A stretch of DNA of 42,227 nt from Bacteroidota bacterium (GTDB lineage: Bacteria > Bacteroidota > Bacteroidia > Bacteroidales > CAIXZF01), in assembly GCA_026391855.1 (NCBI GenBank), contig JAPLDE010000258.1, positions 1 through 42,227 on the forward strand. Direction: 5' to 3'. Made by a program: the position numbers and the translations under genes. Position 1 is the stretch's first letter; every line of letters begins with the position of its first letter. Below are positions 24,528-33,029 of the stretch, in pieces. The notes under the pieces were generated by a model that was given only the letters and a program-made list of their open reading frames with translations, was not told where the DNA came from and searched no databases.

Positions 24528-26369
24528 ATGTATTTGAAAAATACGATAACATTTATAGCCATTACGCTCAATTTCAGTTATTTGTCCGTTGCCCAACAAC
24601 CTCAACCCAAACCGGATTCAGCTTCCTTTTATAAATATATTGAATCCTTTTCAGGTCGTCGTAAAGTTACCCGGCTTCTTTATCAGTCAATTTTCAAACC
24701 TGTAGAAGCAGGATCAAACCGGCAGGAAGACCGGCAGAAAGCCGATGACAGGATAAGGCAATACCCTGCCAAAGCCTTTGAAGGGAAAATCATCAGAAAT
24801 ATTAATATCGAGACCCTGGACCCATTTGGTTATTCGGTTTCCGACACAAGTATAGTAACGGAGGGTTTTCTGGAAAGGGCCGGTAACCGTTTACACAGAA
24901 AGTCGAAGGAGATAACCATACGGAACCTTCTGCTGATCAGGAAAAACAAGGCATTTGATTCGTTGCTGGTGAGGGAATCTGAGCGGTTGATCAGGAGCAG
25001 GGGTTACGTACATGAGGTCTCCTTCACCATAAAAGCCACCTCCCCAAATTCTGATTCAGTCGATGTTTTTATCAGGGTACTCGATAACTGGAGCATTCTT
25101 CCCATTGTCACTGCCACCCCTGCACGCCTTAATTTCCGGTTGTCCGACAAGAATTTCCTGGGCTTGGGGCATGAATCAAAAAACGGGTATACCTGGTATC
25201 CCTCCACAGGTAAAAATGCCTATAACGCCGCTTACCTTGTTCCCAATATCCGCAATACTTACATAAGCGGGATGTTGTTTTATACTACCGATGAAAACAG
25301 AAATTTCACCCGTAGTCTTGAAATCGTCCGCCCGTTTTTTTCACCCTTTGCCCGGTGGGCAGCCGGAATCAGCATTTCGCAGGAATTCAGAAGGGATTCA
25401 ATCCGGGCCCCCGGTTCACATTTTATACAGCAGCGGTTTAAGTTCAATACCCAGGATTACTGGGTCGGCAGGGCGGTGCAGATCTTTAAAGGCAACACAG
25501 AAAATGACAGGACCACAAATTTTATTTCAGCCTTCAGGATAATTAAAATCCATTATCTTGAAAAACCGTCAGAACGAATTGATATACTACGTGTTTATTC
25601 TGATGAAGAAGACTTCCTGTTGGGCGTTGGAATATCGGCCAGGAAATATGTGCGGGACAAATATGTATTTAAATATGGATTAACGGAAGATGTTCCGGTA
25701 GGACGAATCTTCAGCCTGACCGGCGGTTTGCAGAGAAAGTACGGGGAAAACCGTTTGTATCTTGGTGCGCGTTTCTCTTCCGGGAGGTACTTTAAGTGGG
25801 GTTATCTCAGCACTGACCTGGAGTATGGAACATTCTTAAAAGCATCAACTACGCAACAGGGAGCCCTGAGGCTGGGTCTGCAGTTTTTTACGGATCTCTT
25901 CGAAATTGGCAACTGGAAGTTCAGGCAATTTGTTGAACCACAGCTGACTATTGGATTTGACAGACCATCCTCTGATACACTGACCCTTAATAACAGGTAT
26001 GGGTTGGATGGGTTTAACAGCCCTGTATTGTCGGGTAGCAGTCGTTTCGTATTTGCCCTGCAAACACAAAGTTATGCTCCTTTTAGCCTGATCGGATTCC
26101 GTTTCGGACCTTACCTGAATTACTCCATCGGCATGATAGGAAGAGAAGCCGGCAGATTCAGCAAAAGCAGGCTGTTTTCAGAAATCAGTCTTGGCGTGTT
26201 GTTCAGGAATGAAAACCTGATAATCAGCACTTTTCAGATATCCTTCTCTTACTTTCCTGAGATTCCCGGCAATGGCCGGAACCTGATCAAAGTGAACTCT
26301 TTTAAAACCGCTGATTTAGGATTCAGGGACGTTGAGATCGGGAAACCCTCCGTCATCAACTTCCAATAA
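24528..26369 (+). CDS. Outer-membrane beta-barrel protein with POTRA-like domain (BamA/TamA-like)
   Basis: From ATG 24528 the product has 613 residues and a signal peptide (MYLKNTITFIAITLNFSYLSVAQ). After a charged linker, GKIIRNINIETLDPFGY and the following helices and strands (LLIRKNKAFDSLLVRESERLIRSRGYV...VFIRVLDNWS) look like a POTRA unit. From about residue 200 come alternating amphipathic strands rich in Tyr, Phe and Gly (FLGLGHESKNGYTWY...YLGARFSSGRYFKWGYL...), typical of an Omp85-type barrel. It may insert or transport proteins or lipids at the outer membrane, but it is not the main BamA. It converges on the gene at 26371 with one base between the stops. An in-frame GTG at 24519 is an alternative start. 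Confidence 0.75.
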   Translation: MYLKNTITFIAITLNFSYLSVAQQPQPKPDSASFYKYIESFSGRRKVTRLLYQSIFKPVEAGSNRQEDRQKADDRIRQYPAKAFEGKIIRNINIETLDPFGYSVSDTSIVTEGFLERAGNRLHRKSKEITIRNLLLIRKNKAFDSLLVRESERLIRSRGYVHEVSFTIKATSPNSDSVDVFIRVLDNWSILPIVTATPARLNFRLSDKNFLGLGHESKNGYTWYPSTGKNAYNAAYLVPNIRNTYISGMLFYTTDENRNFTRSLEIVRPFFSPFARWAAGISISQEFRRDSIRAPGSHFIQQRFKFNTQDYWVGRAVQIFKGNTENDRTTNFISAFRIIKIHYLEKPSERIDILRVYSDEEDFLLGVGISARKYVRDKYVFKYGLTEDVPVGRIFSLTGGLQRKYGENRLYLGARFSSGRYFKWGYLSTDLEYGTFLKASTTQQGALRLGLQFFTDLFEIGNWKFRQFVEPQLTIGFDRPSSDTLTLNNRYGLDGFNSPVLSGSSRFVFALQTQSYAPFSLIGFRFGPYLNYSIGMIGREAGRFSKSRLFSEISLGVLFRNENLIISTFQISFSYFPEIPGNGRNLIKVNSFKTADLGFRDVEIGKPSVINFQ

Positions 26370-26370
26370 C

Positions 26371-27141
26371 CTATATTTTGATCGCTAACCCTCCCTGGAT
26401 GATCGATTTTGCAGCTCCTACCTCCATGTAAACCCCGATATTATCGGTAAAATAATACCGTATCCCTACGCTGAATTCGAGACCGAGGGGAATAAGCGCA
26501 CTAATGGTCAGGTTCCCTAAACTATACGGATCATTGGTATAGTATTCGCTTTTGGAACTATTATATCCTAATCCGAGGCCTGCATACAGGTCTAAATTAT
26601 CTTCACGGATAAAATGATAATTTCCTCTTACGTTAAAGGCAATGGCATGAAATTTAAACCCGCTTTCATATTTTACAGGATTAAAAGCGGTGTCATAACC
26701 TTCATCCTGCCAGGATACCTTGGTCGACACATTATTCACCGATAAGCCGATACCAAAAGACTCGGTGATGCCATATTCGACTTTAACATGGATAGGACCG
26801 GTCCCGGTTACCTTGTAATCCAGATAGCTCGAATAAGCTTTGTAAACGGATTTTGTCAGGTTGGGGAATCCATATCCTGCACTGATCACGATATTTCCCT
26901 GATCAAACGAACTTCCTCCTTTGCTCTTGCGGCCAGACTTTTTTTTGCGTCTTTTCTTCTTCATCATTTCATTATACGAGTTGAAGTTGACTTGAGTGCT
27001 GAACGGATCGGCATTACCAATGCTATACGGCATGGCTAAGGGATTCCCCGCCTCATGTTTTTTTGGTTGCCCCGTTTTTGCATAGGACCCTGTACTGACA
27101 ACAAAGCAGAACAGAATAAGAATGGTAAAGGTCTTTTTCAT
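26371..27141 (-). CDS. Outer-membrane beta-barrel protein (porin-like)
   Basis: The 256-residue protein has a signal peptide (MKKTFTILILFCFVVSTGSYA). A notable basic stretch, KKKRRKKKSGRKSKGG at about 61-76, precedes the barrel. The rest alternates strands with aromatic girdles (GNIVISAGYGFPNLT, IHVKVEYGITESFGIGLSV, FNVRGNYHF, LDLYAGLGLGYN, GIRYYFTDNIGVYMEVG), giving an eight-strand barrel of the OMP_b-brl type. The basic stretch is unusual in a secreted barrel protein and may bind lipopolysaccharide or nucleic acid, which is only a guess. A -7 box is at 27167-27174. Function unknown. Confidence 0.8.
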   Translation of the reverse strand: MKKTFTILILFCFVVSTGSYAKTGQPKKHEAGNPLAMPYSIGNADPFSTQVNFNSYNEMMKKKRRKKKSGRKSKGGSSFDQGNIVISAGYGFPNLTKSVYKAYSSYLDYKVTGTGPIHVKVEYGITESFGIGLSVNNVSTKVSWQDEGYDTAFNPVKYESGFKFHAIAFNVRGNYHFIREDNLDLYAGLGLGYNSSKSEYYTNDPYSLGNLTISALIPLGLEFSVGIRYYFTDNIGVYMEVGAAKSIIQGGLAIKI

Positions 27142-27166
27142 TTGATTGGATTTAGGTTGGAAAAGG

Positions 27167-27174
27167 CAAAACTA
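27167..27174 (-). promoter_or_regulatory. -7 box TAGTTTTG
   Basis: It matches TAnnTTTG on the minus strand, 26 bases before the ATG at 27141 of the porin-like gene. Confidence 0.5.
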
Positions 27175-27260
27175 TTATTATTTACCCGAATATTAATTAG
27201 ATAATTATCAATTTAGAATGTATCCAAATAGGCCTGGGCGGGTTTCATCCTGGTTCCTTT

Positions 27261-30173
27261 TCAAACACTTTTCTTAACCTCCACGATCACTGATTTATAG
27301 GCCGGTGTTTCACAGCTTTCGCAGGTGTCGTTAATGGAGATCAGCACGTTTGTTTCCGGGTAATACGCCGCAACACAGCCTTGTTTTACCGGGTAGGGAA
27401 TGGCATAATAACCTTTAAGTTTCCTTTCCTTTTGATCATAAAAACTGGTGATATCAACCGGTTGCTCCGGCGAAATATTTCGGCTGGCCATATCTTCCGG
27501 GTTCATGAACAACACCCGTCTTTCATTGCGAATGCCCCTGTAGCGGTCGTTCAGCCCGAAAACGGAGGTGTTGAACTGATCGTGGCTCCTTATCGTCATC
27601 AACAAGAGTTCCCCTTCCTGCGGAACCACCTGGTTGACTGGATGGTTGCTGAACTGCGCCTTTGAATCAGTGGTGTTGAAAATACGGTCCCTTAATGGGT
27701 TTTCAAGATAAAATCCCTGGGTGGAGGGAGAAATTTTATTGAGGTCGTGGAGTGCCGGAACTGTTTCAGCTATCGTTGTCCGAATGTATTGATTGTCCAG
27801 TTCAAATCGCATCCAGTCGCTTTGCTGGTGGTTAGCCAGGACAGCCCTGGCCATTCCGGCTATAATGGAAACCTCACTCCTGATGTTTGACGAAGCCGGA
27901 GGAAGACATCCCCTGGAAAAACCGATCTTGCCCAGGGCATCCTCAATGCTTACAGACTGTATACTTCCCAGCTGCCTGTCCTCCTCAGATCTTGACAGGC
28001 AAGGCAGGATCAGCGCTTTCTTTCCTGTAATCAGATGACTCCTGTTTAATTTCGTAGAGATCATCACCGTCAGACGGCAGTTTCGCAGGGCTTTTTCAAC
28101 ATAGGCAGTGTCGGGAAGGGAGGAAGCCAGGTTCCCGCCCAGGGAGAACAGCACTTTTGTTTTCCCTTCGGCCATTGATTTGATGGCGGGGATAATACTC
28201 ATTCCGGGGTGATGGGGGACCTTGATATGGAATCTCTTTTCCAGGGCTTCCAGGAATGATTCCGGTATGCTTTCTCCGGCACCCGCGGTCCTCATTCCCT
28301 GAATATTGCTGTGCCCCCGGACCGGACAAAGTCCGGTACCCGGTCTTCCGATATTTCCTCTCAGCAAAAGCAGGTTGATGATTTCCTGTATCGTCTCAAC
28401 AGCATTGCGGTGGTGAACGATCCCCAGGCACCAGCAGGCAATGACACGCTCAGCATGAACATAGATCCCGGCGGCTTCAAGGATATTTTCTTTACTGACA
28501 CCACTGGAAGTTACAAGTTCCTCCCAGGGTGTATCCATCACTGTTTGCCTGTACGCTTCAAACCCGCTGCAATGGTTGCGTATAAAAGGGTGATCCAGAA
28601 TACCCCCTTCGCGATCTTCTTTTTCCAGGATGGCTTTGACGATCCCTCTGATCAGGGCCATATCTCCATTGATGACGGGCTGAAGATATAACCTGGCCAG
28701 AACGGTTTGTTTCCCTAAATAGGACATGGCTTTCTTTGGATCGGCAAAACCCATCAGGCTGGCTTCAGGCATGGGATTAACGGCAATGATACGGCATCCC
28801 TTCCTCACTGCTTCCTTTAATGAACTGAGCATTCTCGGATGGTTGGAGCCCGGATTATGCCCCAAAAGGAAGATCGATTCCGCTTTTGAAAAATCCTCCA
28901 GCAGGATACTGCTTTTTGCAAAACCAAGGCTCAGGGTAAGCGCCTTTCCGGATGGCTCATGACAAAGATTGGCACTGCTGGGCAGGTTATTGGTCCCGAA
29001 TGACCGGGCCAACAATTGGTACAGGAAAGCCGCTTCATTGGAGGTACGGCCGGAACCATAGAAAATGGCTTCATCGGGATGGCCGAGTGCATTCAGCTCA
29101 CCGGCAATGACCCGGAAGGCCCCTTCCCAGCTTATCGGTTCGTAATGGGTGGCCTTTTTGTTCAAAATCATAGGTTCCGTCAGCCGTCCCTGTTGTTCCA
29201 GCCAGTAACCGGAGGTGAGCAGAAGATCCTTTACCGGCCACTTCCTGAAAAATTCAGGGGTGATCAGCCGGGTCGTAGCTTCTGCACTGACATTTTTAGC
29301 CCCGTTCTCACAGAACCCGAAAGAAGACCGGTTCTTATCCGGGTTGGGCCAGGCACAACCCGGACATTCAAATCCATCCAACTGGTTGAGATTGCTGATG
29401 AGTTTACGACCCCGCCTGATCCCGGTCTCTTTGAAAAGGTAACTGAGTGAGGACAGAACAGCATCCATTCCTCCGGCAAATGTTTCTGGTTCATCATGGA
29501 TCATTCCGATGAGGGTTGCCGCCTCCTTTTCCAGGTCGGCGGTTTCCAGTGAACGGACCGAACGGATGATCTCCCTTCCCAGGGATTCCATACCGGCCAG
29601 CCGGTCAATCTTTTCCTGGTACCGGCTGATCTCCTTAAAAGTGAAAATGTATTTCGTCAACCCACATGCCACTATCAGGCTAACCAGCGCCGGCACCTGG
29701 TAATCAGGAACATCATCCTCCAGAACTGCATCCCGGATAGCCTGGTGGATTTTCACAAAATACTGAATATCAGACGAAAACAATGATTGTTTGTCCGAAA
29801 TAGGATATAAACTCTTCTTTTTGCGGGCTAGTAAACCATCGGTTAATAAGGAATCCCAAACGAGCCGGTTCAGGGTTTTACCATGTGCAGCCACCAGCGT
29901 GAGCGCTTTTTGCAGCGGGATTGCGCCTTCACAAAGCCGCAAACACCATAAGGCTTCATCCATTACAAGAGCTCCGGTCTCAGGGGTATCCAGTACCGTC
30001 AGCTGTTTCCAGTCATCATTGATCAACTGGTTGAAAGACGCGTCAAAGAGCAGGGCTCCGGCCAGGGCAAGATGCAATACCTGTTCCGGCAAGGGGTAAA
30101 CCCGGCCCGAAACAGGATCAACGGTCAGCAGAGAAAATTGCTCAGTAAAGCTCAGATTTGAAGAATTTTGCAT
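27261..30173 (-). CDS. GPP34 (GOLPH3-like) domain fused to a YdeP-type molybdopterin oxidoreductase
   Basis: From ATG 30173 the product has 970 residues; numbers here count from an in-frame start 7 residues earlier. Residues 17-220 are a GPP34/GOLPH3-like domain: FTEQFSLLTVDPVSGRV, LALAGALLFDASFNQLINDD, the LDTPETGALVMDEAL segment, DSLLTDGLLARKKKSLYP and PALVSLIVACGL. Eukaryotic relatives bind phosphoinositide. From about 240 the protein is a YdeP/FdhF-like molybdenum enzyme: DGFECPGCAWPNPDKN, FCENGAK, FYGSGRTSNEAAFLYQL, GTNNLPSSANLCHEPSG, GHNPGSNHPRML, and RGHSNIQGMRT. There is no N-terminal [4Fe-4S] cysteine set, as usual in YdeP. Members are called formate dehydrogenase-like, but the substrate is unknown. 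The fusion is the oddity. No fdhD or cofactor genes are nearby. Confidence 0.88.
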   Translation of the reverse strand: MQNSSNLSFTEQFSLLTVDPVSGRVYPLPEQVLHLALAGALLFDASFNQLINDDWKQLTVLDTPETGALVMDEALWCLRLCEGAIPLQKALTLVAAHGKTLNRLVWDSLLTDGLLARKKKSLYPISDKQSLFSSDIQYFVKIHQAIRDAVLEDDVPDYQVPALVSLIVACGLTKYIFTFKEISRYQEKIDRLAGMESLGREIIRSVRSLETADLEKEAATLIGMIHDEPETFAGGMDAVLSSLSYLFKETGIRRGRKLISNLNQLDGFECPGCAWPNPDKNRSSFGFCENGAKNVSAEATTRLITPEFFRKWPVKDLLLTSGYWLEQQGRLTEPMILNKKATHYEPISWEGAFRVIAGELNALGHPDEAIFYGSGRTSNEAAFLYQLLARSFGTNNLPSSANLCHEPSGKALTLSLGFAKSSILLEDFSKAESIFLLGHNPGSNHPRMLSSLKEAVRKGCRIIAVNPMPEASLMGFADPKKAMSYLGKQTVLARLYLQPVINGDMALIRGIVKAILEKEDREGGILDHPFIRNHCSGFEAYRQTVMDTPWEELVTSSGVSKENILEAAGIYVHAERVIACWCLGIVHHRNAVETIQEIINLLLLRGNIGRPGTGLCPVRGHSNIQGMRTAGAGESIPESFLEALEKRFHIKVPHHPGMSIIPAIKSMAEGKTKVLFSLGGNLASSLPDTAYVEKALRNCRLTVMISTKLNRSHLITGKKALILPCLSRSEEDRQLGSIQSVSIEDALGKIGFSRGCLPPASSNIRSEVSIIAGMARAVLANHQQSDWMRFELDNQYIRTTIAETVPALHDLNKISPSTQGFYLENPLRDRIFNTTDSKAQFSNHPVNQVVPQEGELLLMTIRSHDQFNTSVFGLNDRYRGIRNERRVLFMNPEDMASRNISPEQPVDITSFYDQKERKLKGYYAIPYPVKQGCVAAYYPETNVLISINDTCESCETPAYKSVIVEVKKSV

Positions 30174-30203
30174 GTGGCTTAATCTGATTAACACCCACTC
30201 TGG

Positions 30204-30259
30204 TGTCTGATGTCCGACGTCTGATGTCTGATGTCCGATGTCTGATGTCTGATGTCCCT
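30204..30259. repeat. Tandem 7-bp repeat (TGTCYGA), eight units
   Basis: Eight 7-base units of the form TGTCTGA or TGTCCGA lie head to tail (one begins with C and the last is degenerate). They fill the gap between the YfhO-like gene and the start of the GPP34 fusion gene, so slippage would change the spacing in front of the latter. Confidence 0.85.
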
Positions 30260-30261
30260 TG

Positions 30262-32805
30262 TCAGATTTCTGATGTTTTTTTTGCGAAGAAGAACCCCAC
30301 TATTAAAGATATCAGAAGCAGGATGGAACCTGCATATGCAATAGCATTCCCGGTCCTGTAAATTCCCGGATCGAACCGGAACTCAACAGAATGGTTCCCG
30401 GCCGGGATTTCCATACCTCTCAGAAGATAGTTAACACAGGTAAAAGAAGCCGGTATATTGTCAATTGAAGCCTTCCAGCCTTTGGGATAATAAATTTCAG
30501 AAAAAACAGCAAATTGCTTATCCGGTGAAGTTGTTTCATAAATCAGTTGATCGGGCTTGTAGGATTTCAGTAAAATATTTCCCCTGGCTGAATAATTACC
30601 GGAAATGGAAAGATCTTTACTGTTTTTCTGCTGTACCACACAAGTGGTTTTCAAGTTAGTCTTACTCAGACTTAATATTTCAGAATCAGCATTTTGTACA
30701 ATTTTGATATTTCTGACGAACCAAACATTGCCATTGGCTTCCGGGTTATGGAATACAACCGGTTCTTCCCGGGTCGGATAAATGATGTATTTGGTATTCA
30801 GCATATTCAATACTCCCAACCTGCCAAAGAGGGCATTCCTTGCCGAATCATTGGTATAGGCAGTGTAAATACCATTGTTGAATTCGTTTATTTCCGAAAA
30901 CAAGTGGAATTCCATCAACTCATGATATTTCTTCAGTTTTGCACCATGATATCCTCCGATGGATTTATGATAATAGGAGGTTTTGGCATCCTGAAAAGGG
31001 CTGGCTGCAATGTTTAATACCCTGTAATCCAGACTGGTATCCCGGAGAATCTGCTCATCAGCTGCGGTTTTCGGCTGAGCATAAAATTTGCTTCTGGGCA
31101 CAAAACTCTTATTATTCAGGTATCGGAAGGCCACAGGCCAGAGGTCTGATACCAATAAAATGCCGATTGCGACCAAAAGGATTTTTGTATTTATCTTTTT
31201 CATGACAAACAGCATCAGGGCAAGTCCCGCCAGGAAAATGAACAGCAACGACCTCCACGCATCTGAAGTGAAGATTGAAATCCTCGCTTTCACCAGGTTA
31301 TCCATAAATTCGGGCATAATCTGCTGAACGTCATTTTCCGGGTAACCCGATTTCACAAACTGTCCCGTGATCTCTGCCTTTTCACCGATACTGGTGAATG
31401 AATTGAGGGTAGTGGGAAGAAGGGCTGAAACCAGGCAGAATCCTCCTGTTACGATAAAAGACAGGATTAACAGCTTTTTCAGATTCAGCGTCCGGGAGAG
31501 TATCCGGATTTGGAAAGGTTTCCCTTCCCTGACAGTTCTGATGAGCTTGTCCATAGCCAAAACAGCCAGCAGTGGTATGGTCAGCTCCGCCAGAATATTG
31601 ATGATGGATACCGCTCTGAATTTGTTATAGCCGGGGAAATAATCAAGAAAAAACGAGCTTAATCCCATGAAATTCTTTCCCCAGGCAAGCATTACCGCCA
31701 ACAGGGTCCCAATAAACAAAGCCCATTTAGTGGGGTGATCCACAATAAACAATCCCAGAAAGGCAAGCAGGATTACGATAGCACCAATATATACCGGACC
31801 AGCGATAAATTCCTGAGGGCCAAAGTAAGAACCGAACTGACCCACCAGTTCTCTTAATTCCGGTTTTACCTCATTCAGTGCACTTTTGTTACTGGAAATG
31901 GGAGCGCTGGAACTGCCTCCCTTGAAGTTGGGGATCAGAAACGAAAAAGTCTCACTCACTCCATAGCTGTATTGAACCGCATAATCTTTGTCGAGGCCGG
32001 AAGTTGCTTTGAATGAGTTCGACTTTCCTGAAACATCAATGGTTAGCTCCGTTTTTCCCCGGGTAGTATACTGGCTGTATTCATAAGTGCAGAGGATGCT
32101 GCCTGCATTGGGAAGAACTGCGATTGCAGTCGCTCCCATAAAAATCGCAATACCCACAATAAAAGATTTTAGTTGCTTTTCTCTGACCTTCTGAATAAAA
32201 TAGGCTATAAAAACCAGTAAAAACAACATCAGACCATAATAGGTGATCTGCAAGTGATTGGTATTGAGCTCCAAAGCCATGAACAAGGCTGTTACCACAA
32301 ACCCAAGCCAGTACTTTTTCCGCATCAGCAGGATGATACCCCCCAGCAAAGGAGCCAGGTAGCCAATGGCATTTGCCTTTGAGTTATGACCTACCTCAAT
32401 GATGATATAGAAATAAGATGAAAAACCATAGGCCAGACTTCCCACCAGGGCAAGCCAGGGACTCACTCCCAGGCAGAGAAGCAAAATGTAAAAACCCAGG
32501 AAATACATGAAAACATAACCGGCAGGATTGGGTAAGAACAAGTGAAAGAGTTTATCAGCGAAATCCATCTTGTTTCCCGGATAAAGTGTAGAAATCTGGT
32601 AAGCCGGCATCCCCCCGAACATGGAATTCGTCCACAAGGGTTCTTTATGTTCTGTGGCTCTGTAATCAGAGATCTCTTTACTTGCACCCTGGGACTGGGA
32701 GATGTCGTGCTGGTTTACCACCCTGCCCGAGAAAAGCGGACTGAACTGAATCAGGGTAATCACTGCGAAGATTAAAACAGCGGCTACATGGACTATGTGT
32801 TTCAT
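30262..32805 (-). CDS. YfhO-family polytopic membrane protein
   Basis: The product of 847 residues from ATG 32805 has about twelve membrane helices, first at residues 5-22 (HIVHVAAVLIFAVITLIQF), then a series between about 95 and 430, a pair near 445-465 and 515-555, and a last one near the C-terminus (AIAYAGSILLLISLIVGFFF). Landmarks include NQHDISQSQGASKE, EPLWTNSMFGGMPAYQIST, and a soluble C-terminal beta domain with the end PAGNHSVEFRFDP. This fits the bacterial YfhO family, GT-C-like membrane proteins tied to glycosylation of surface polymers in Gram-positives; in Bacteroidota the role is unknown. It ends just before the 7-bp tandem repeat. A TTG at 32811 is the alternative start. Confidence 0.85.
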   Translation of the reverse strand: MKHIVHVAAVLIFAVITLIQFSPLFSGRVVNQHDISQSQGASKEISDYRATEHKEPLWTNSMFGGMPAYQISTLYPGNKMDFADKLFHLFLPNPAGYVFMYFLGFYILLLCLGVSPWLALVGSLAYGFSSYFYIIIEVGHNSKANAIGYLAPLLGGIILLMRKKYWLGFVVTALFMALELNTNHLQITYYGLMLFLLVFIAYFIQKVREKQLKSFIVGIAIFMGATAIAVLPNAGSILCTYEYSQYTTRGKTELTIDVSGKSNSFKATSGLDKDYAVQYSYGVSETFSFLIPNFKGGSSSAPISSNKSALNEVKPELRELVGQFGSYFGPQEFIAGPVYIGAIVILLAFLGLFIVDHPTKWALFIGTLLAVMLAWGKNFMGLSSFFLDYFPGYNKFRAVSIINILAELTIPLLAVLAMDKLIRTVREGKPFQIRILSRTLNLKKLLILSFIVTGGFCLVSALLPTTLNSFTSIGEKAEITGQFVKSGYPENDVQQIMPEFMDNLVKARISIFTSDAWRSLLFIFLAGLALMLFVMKKINTKILLVAIGILLVSDLWPVAFRYLNNKSFVPRSKFYAQPKTAADEQILRDTSLDYRVLNIAASPFQDAKTSYYHKSIGGYHGAKLKKYHELMEFHLFSEINEFNNGIYTAYTNDSARNALFGRLGVLNMLNTKYIIYPTREEPVVFHNPEANGNVWFVRNIKIVQNADSEILSLSKTNLKTTCVVQQKNSKDLSISGNYSARGNILLKSYKPDQLIYETTSPDKQFAVFSEIYYPKGWKASIDNIPASFTCVNYLLRGMEIPAGNHSVEFRFDPGIYRTGNAIAYAGSILLLISLIVGFFFAKKTSEI

Positions 32806-32840
32806 TATCAAGACATTAATCAGTTATACAAGTCATGATA

Positions 32841-32848
32841 CAAACATA
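32841..32848 (-). promoter_or_regulatory. -7 box TATGTTTG for the YfhO-like gene
   Basis: It matches TAnnTTTG on the minus strand, 36 bases before the ATG at 32805. Confidence 0.5.
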
Positions 32849-32957
32849 AAAATTGTTTTAATAACAGTTGTTTATTTTTGAAAATAATCAATTATTAATG
32901 AACAAGATTCAACTGACCAGGAAGCTTTGGCTGGAATAAATCTTGGTTCTTCACTGT

Positions 32958-32965
32958 TAATTTTG
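32958..32965 (+). promoter_or_regulatory. -7 box TAATTTTG
   Basis: It matches TAnnTTTG. Transcription would start near 32972, after a possible GTG start at 32967, which favours the ATG at 33030 for the gene downstream. Confidence 0.45.
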
Positions 32966-33029
32966 GGTGGGTAAATTGAAAATAGGATACTTTTACCCGC
33001 GATTATTTTACCATACTAATATTGAAGTC

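Noticed and set aside
30204..30259. CRISPR-like repeats upstream of the GPP34 fusion gene
   Set aside because: The 7-base units are contiguous, without spacers; this is a simple tandem repeat.
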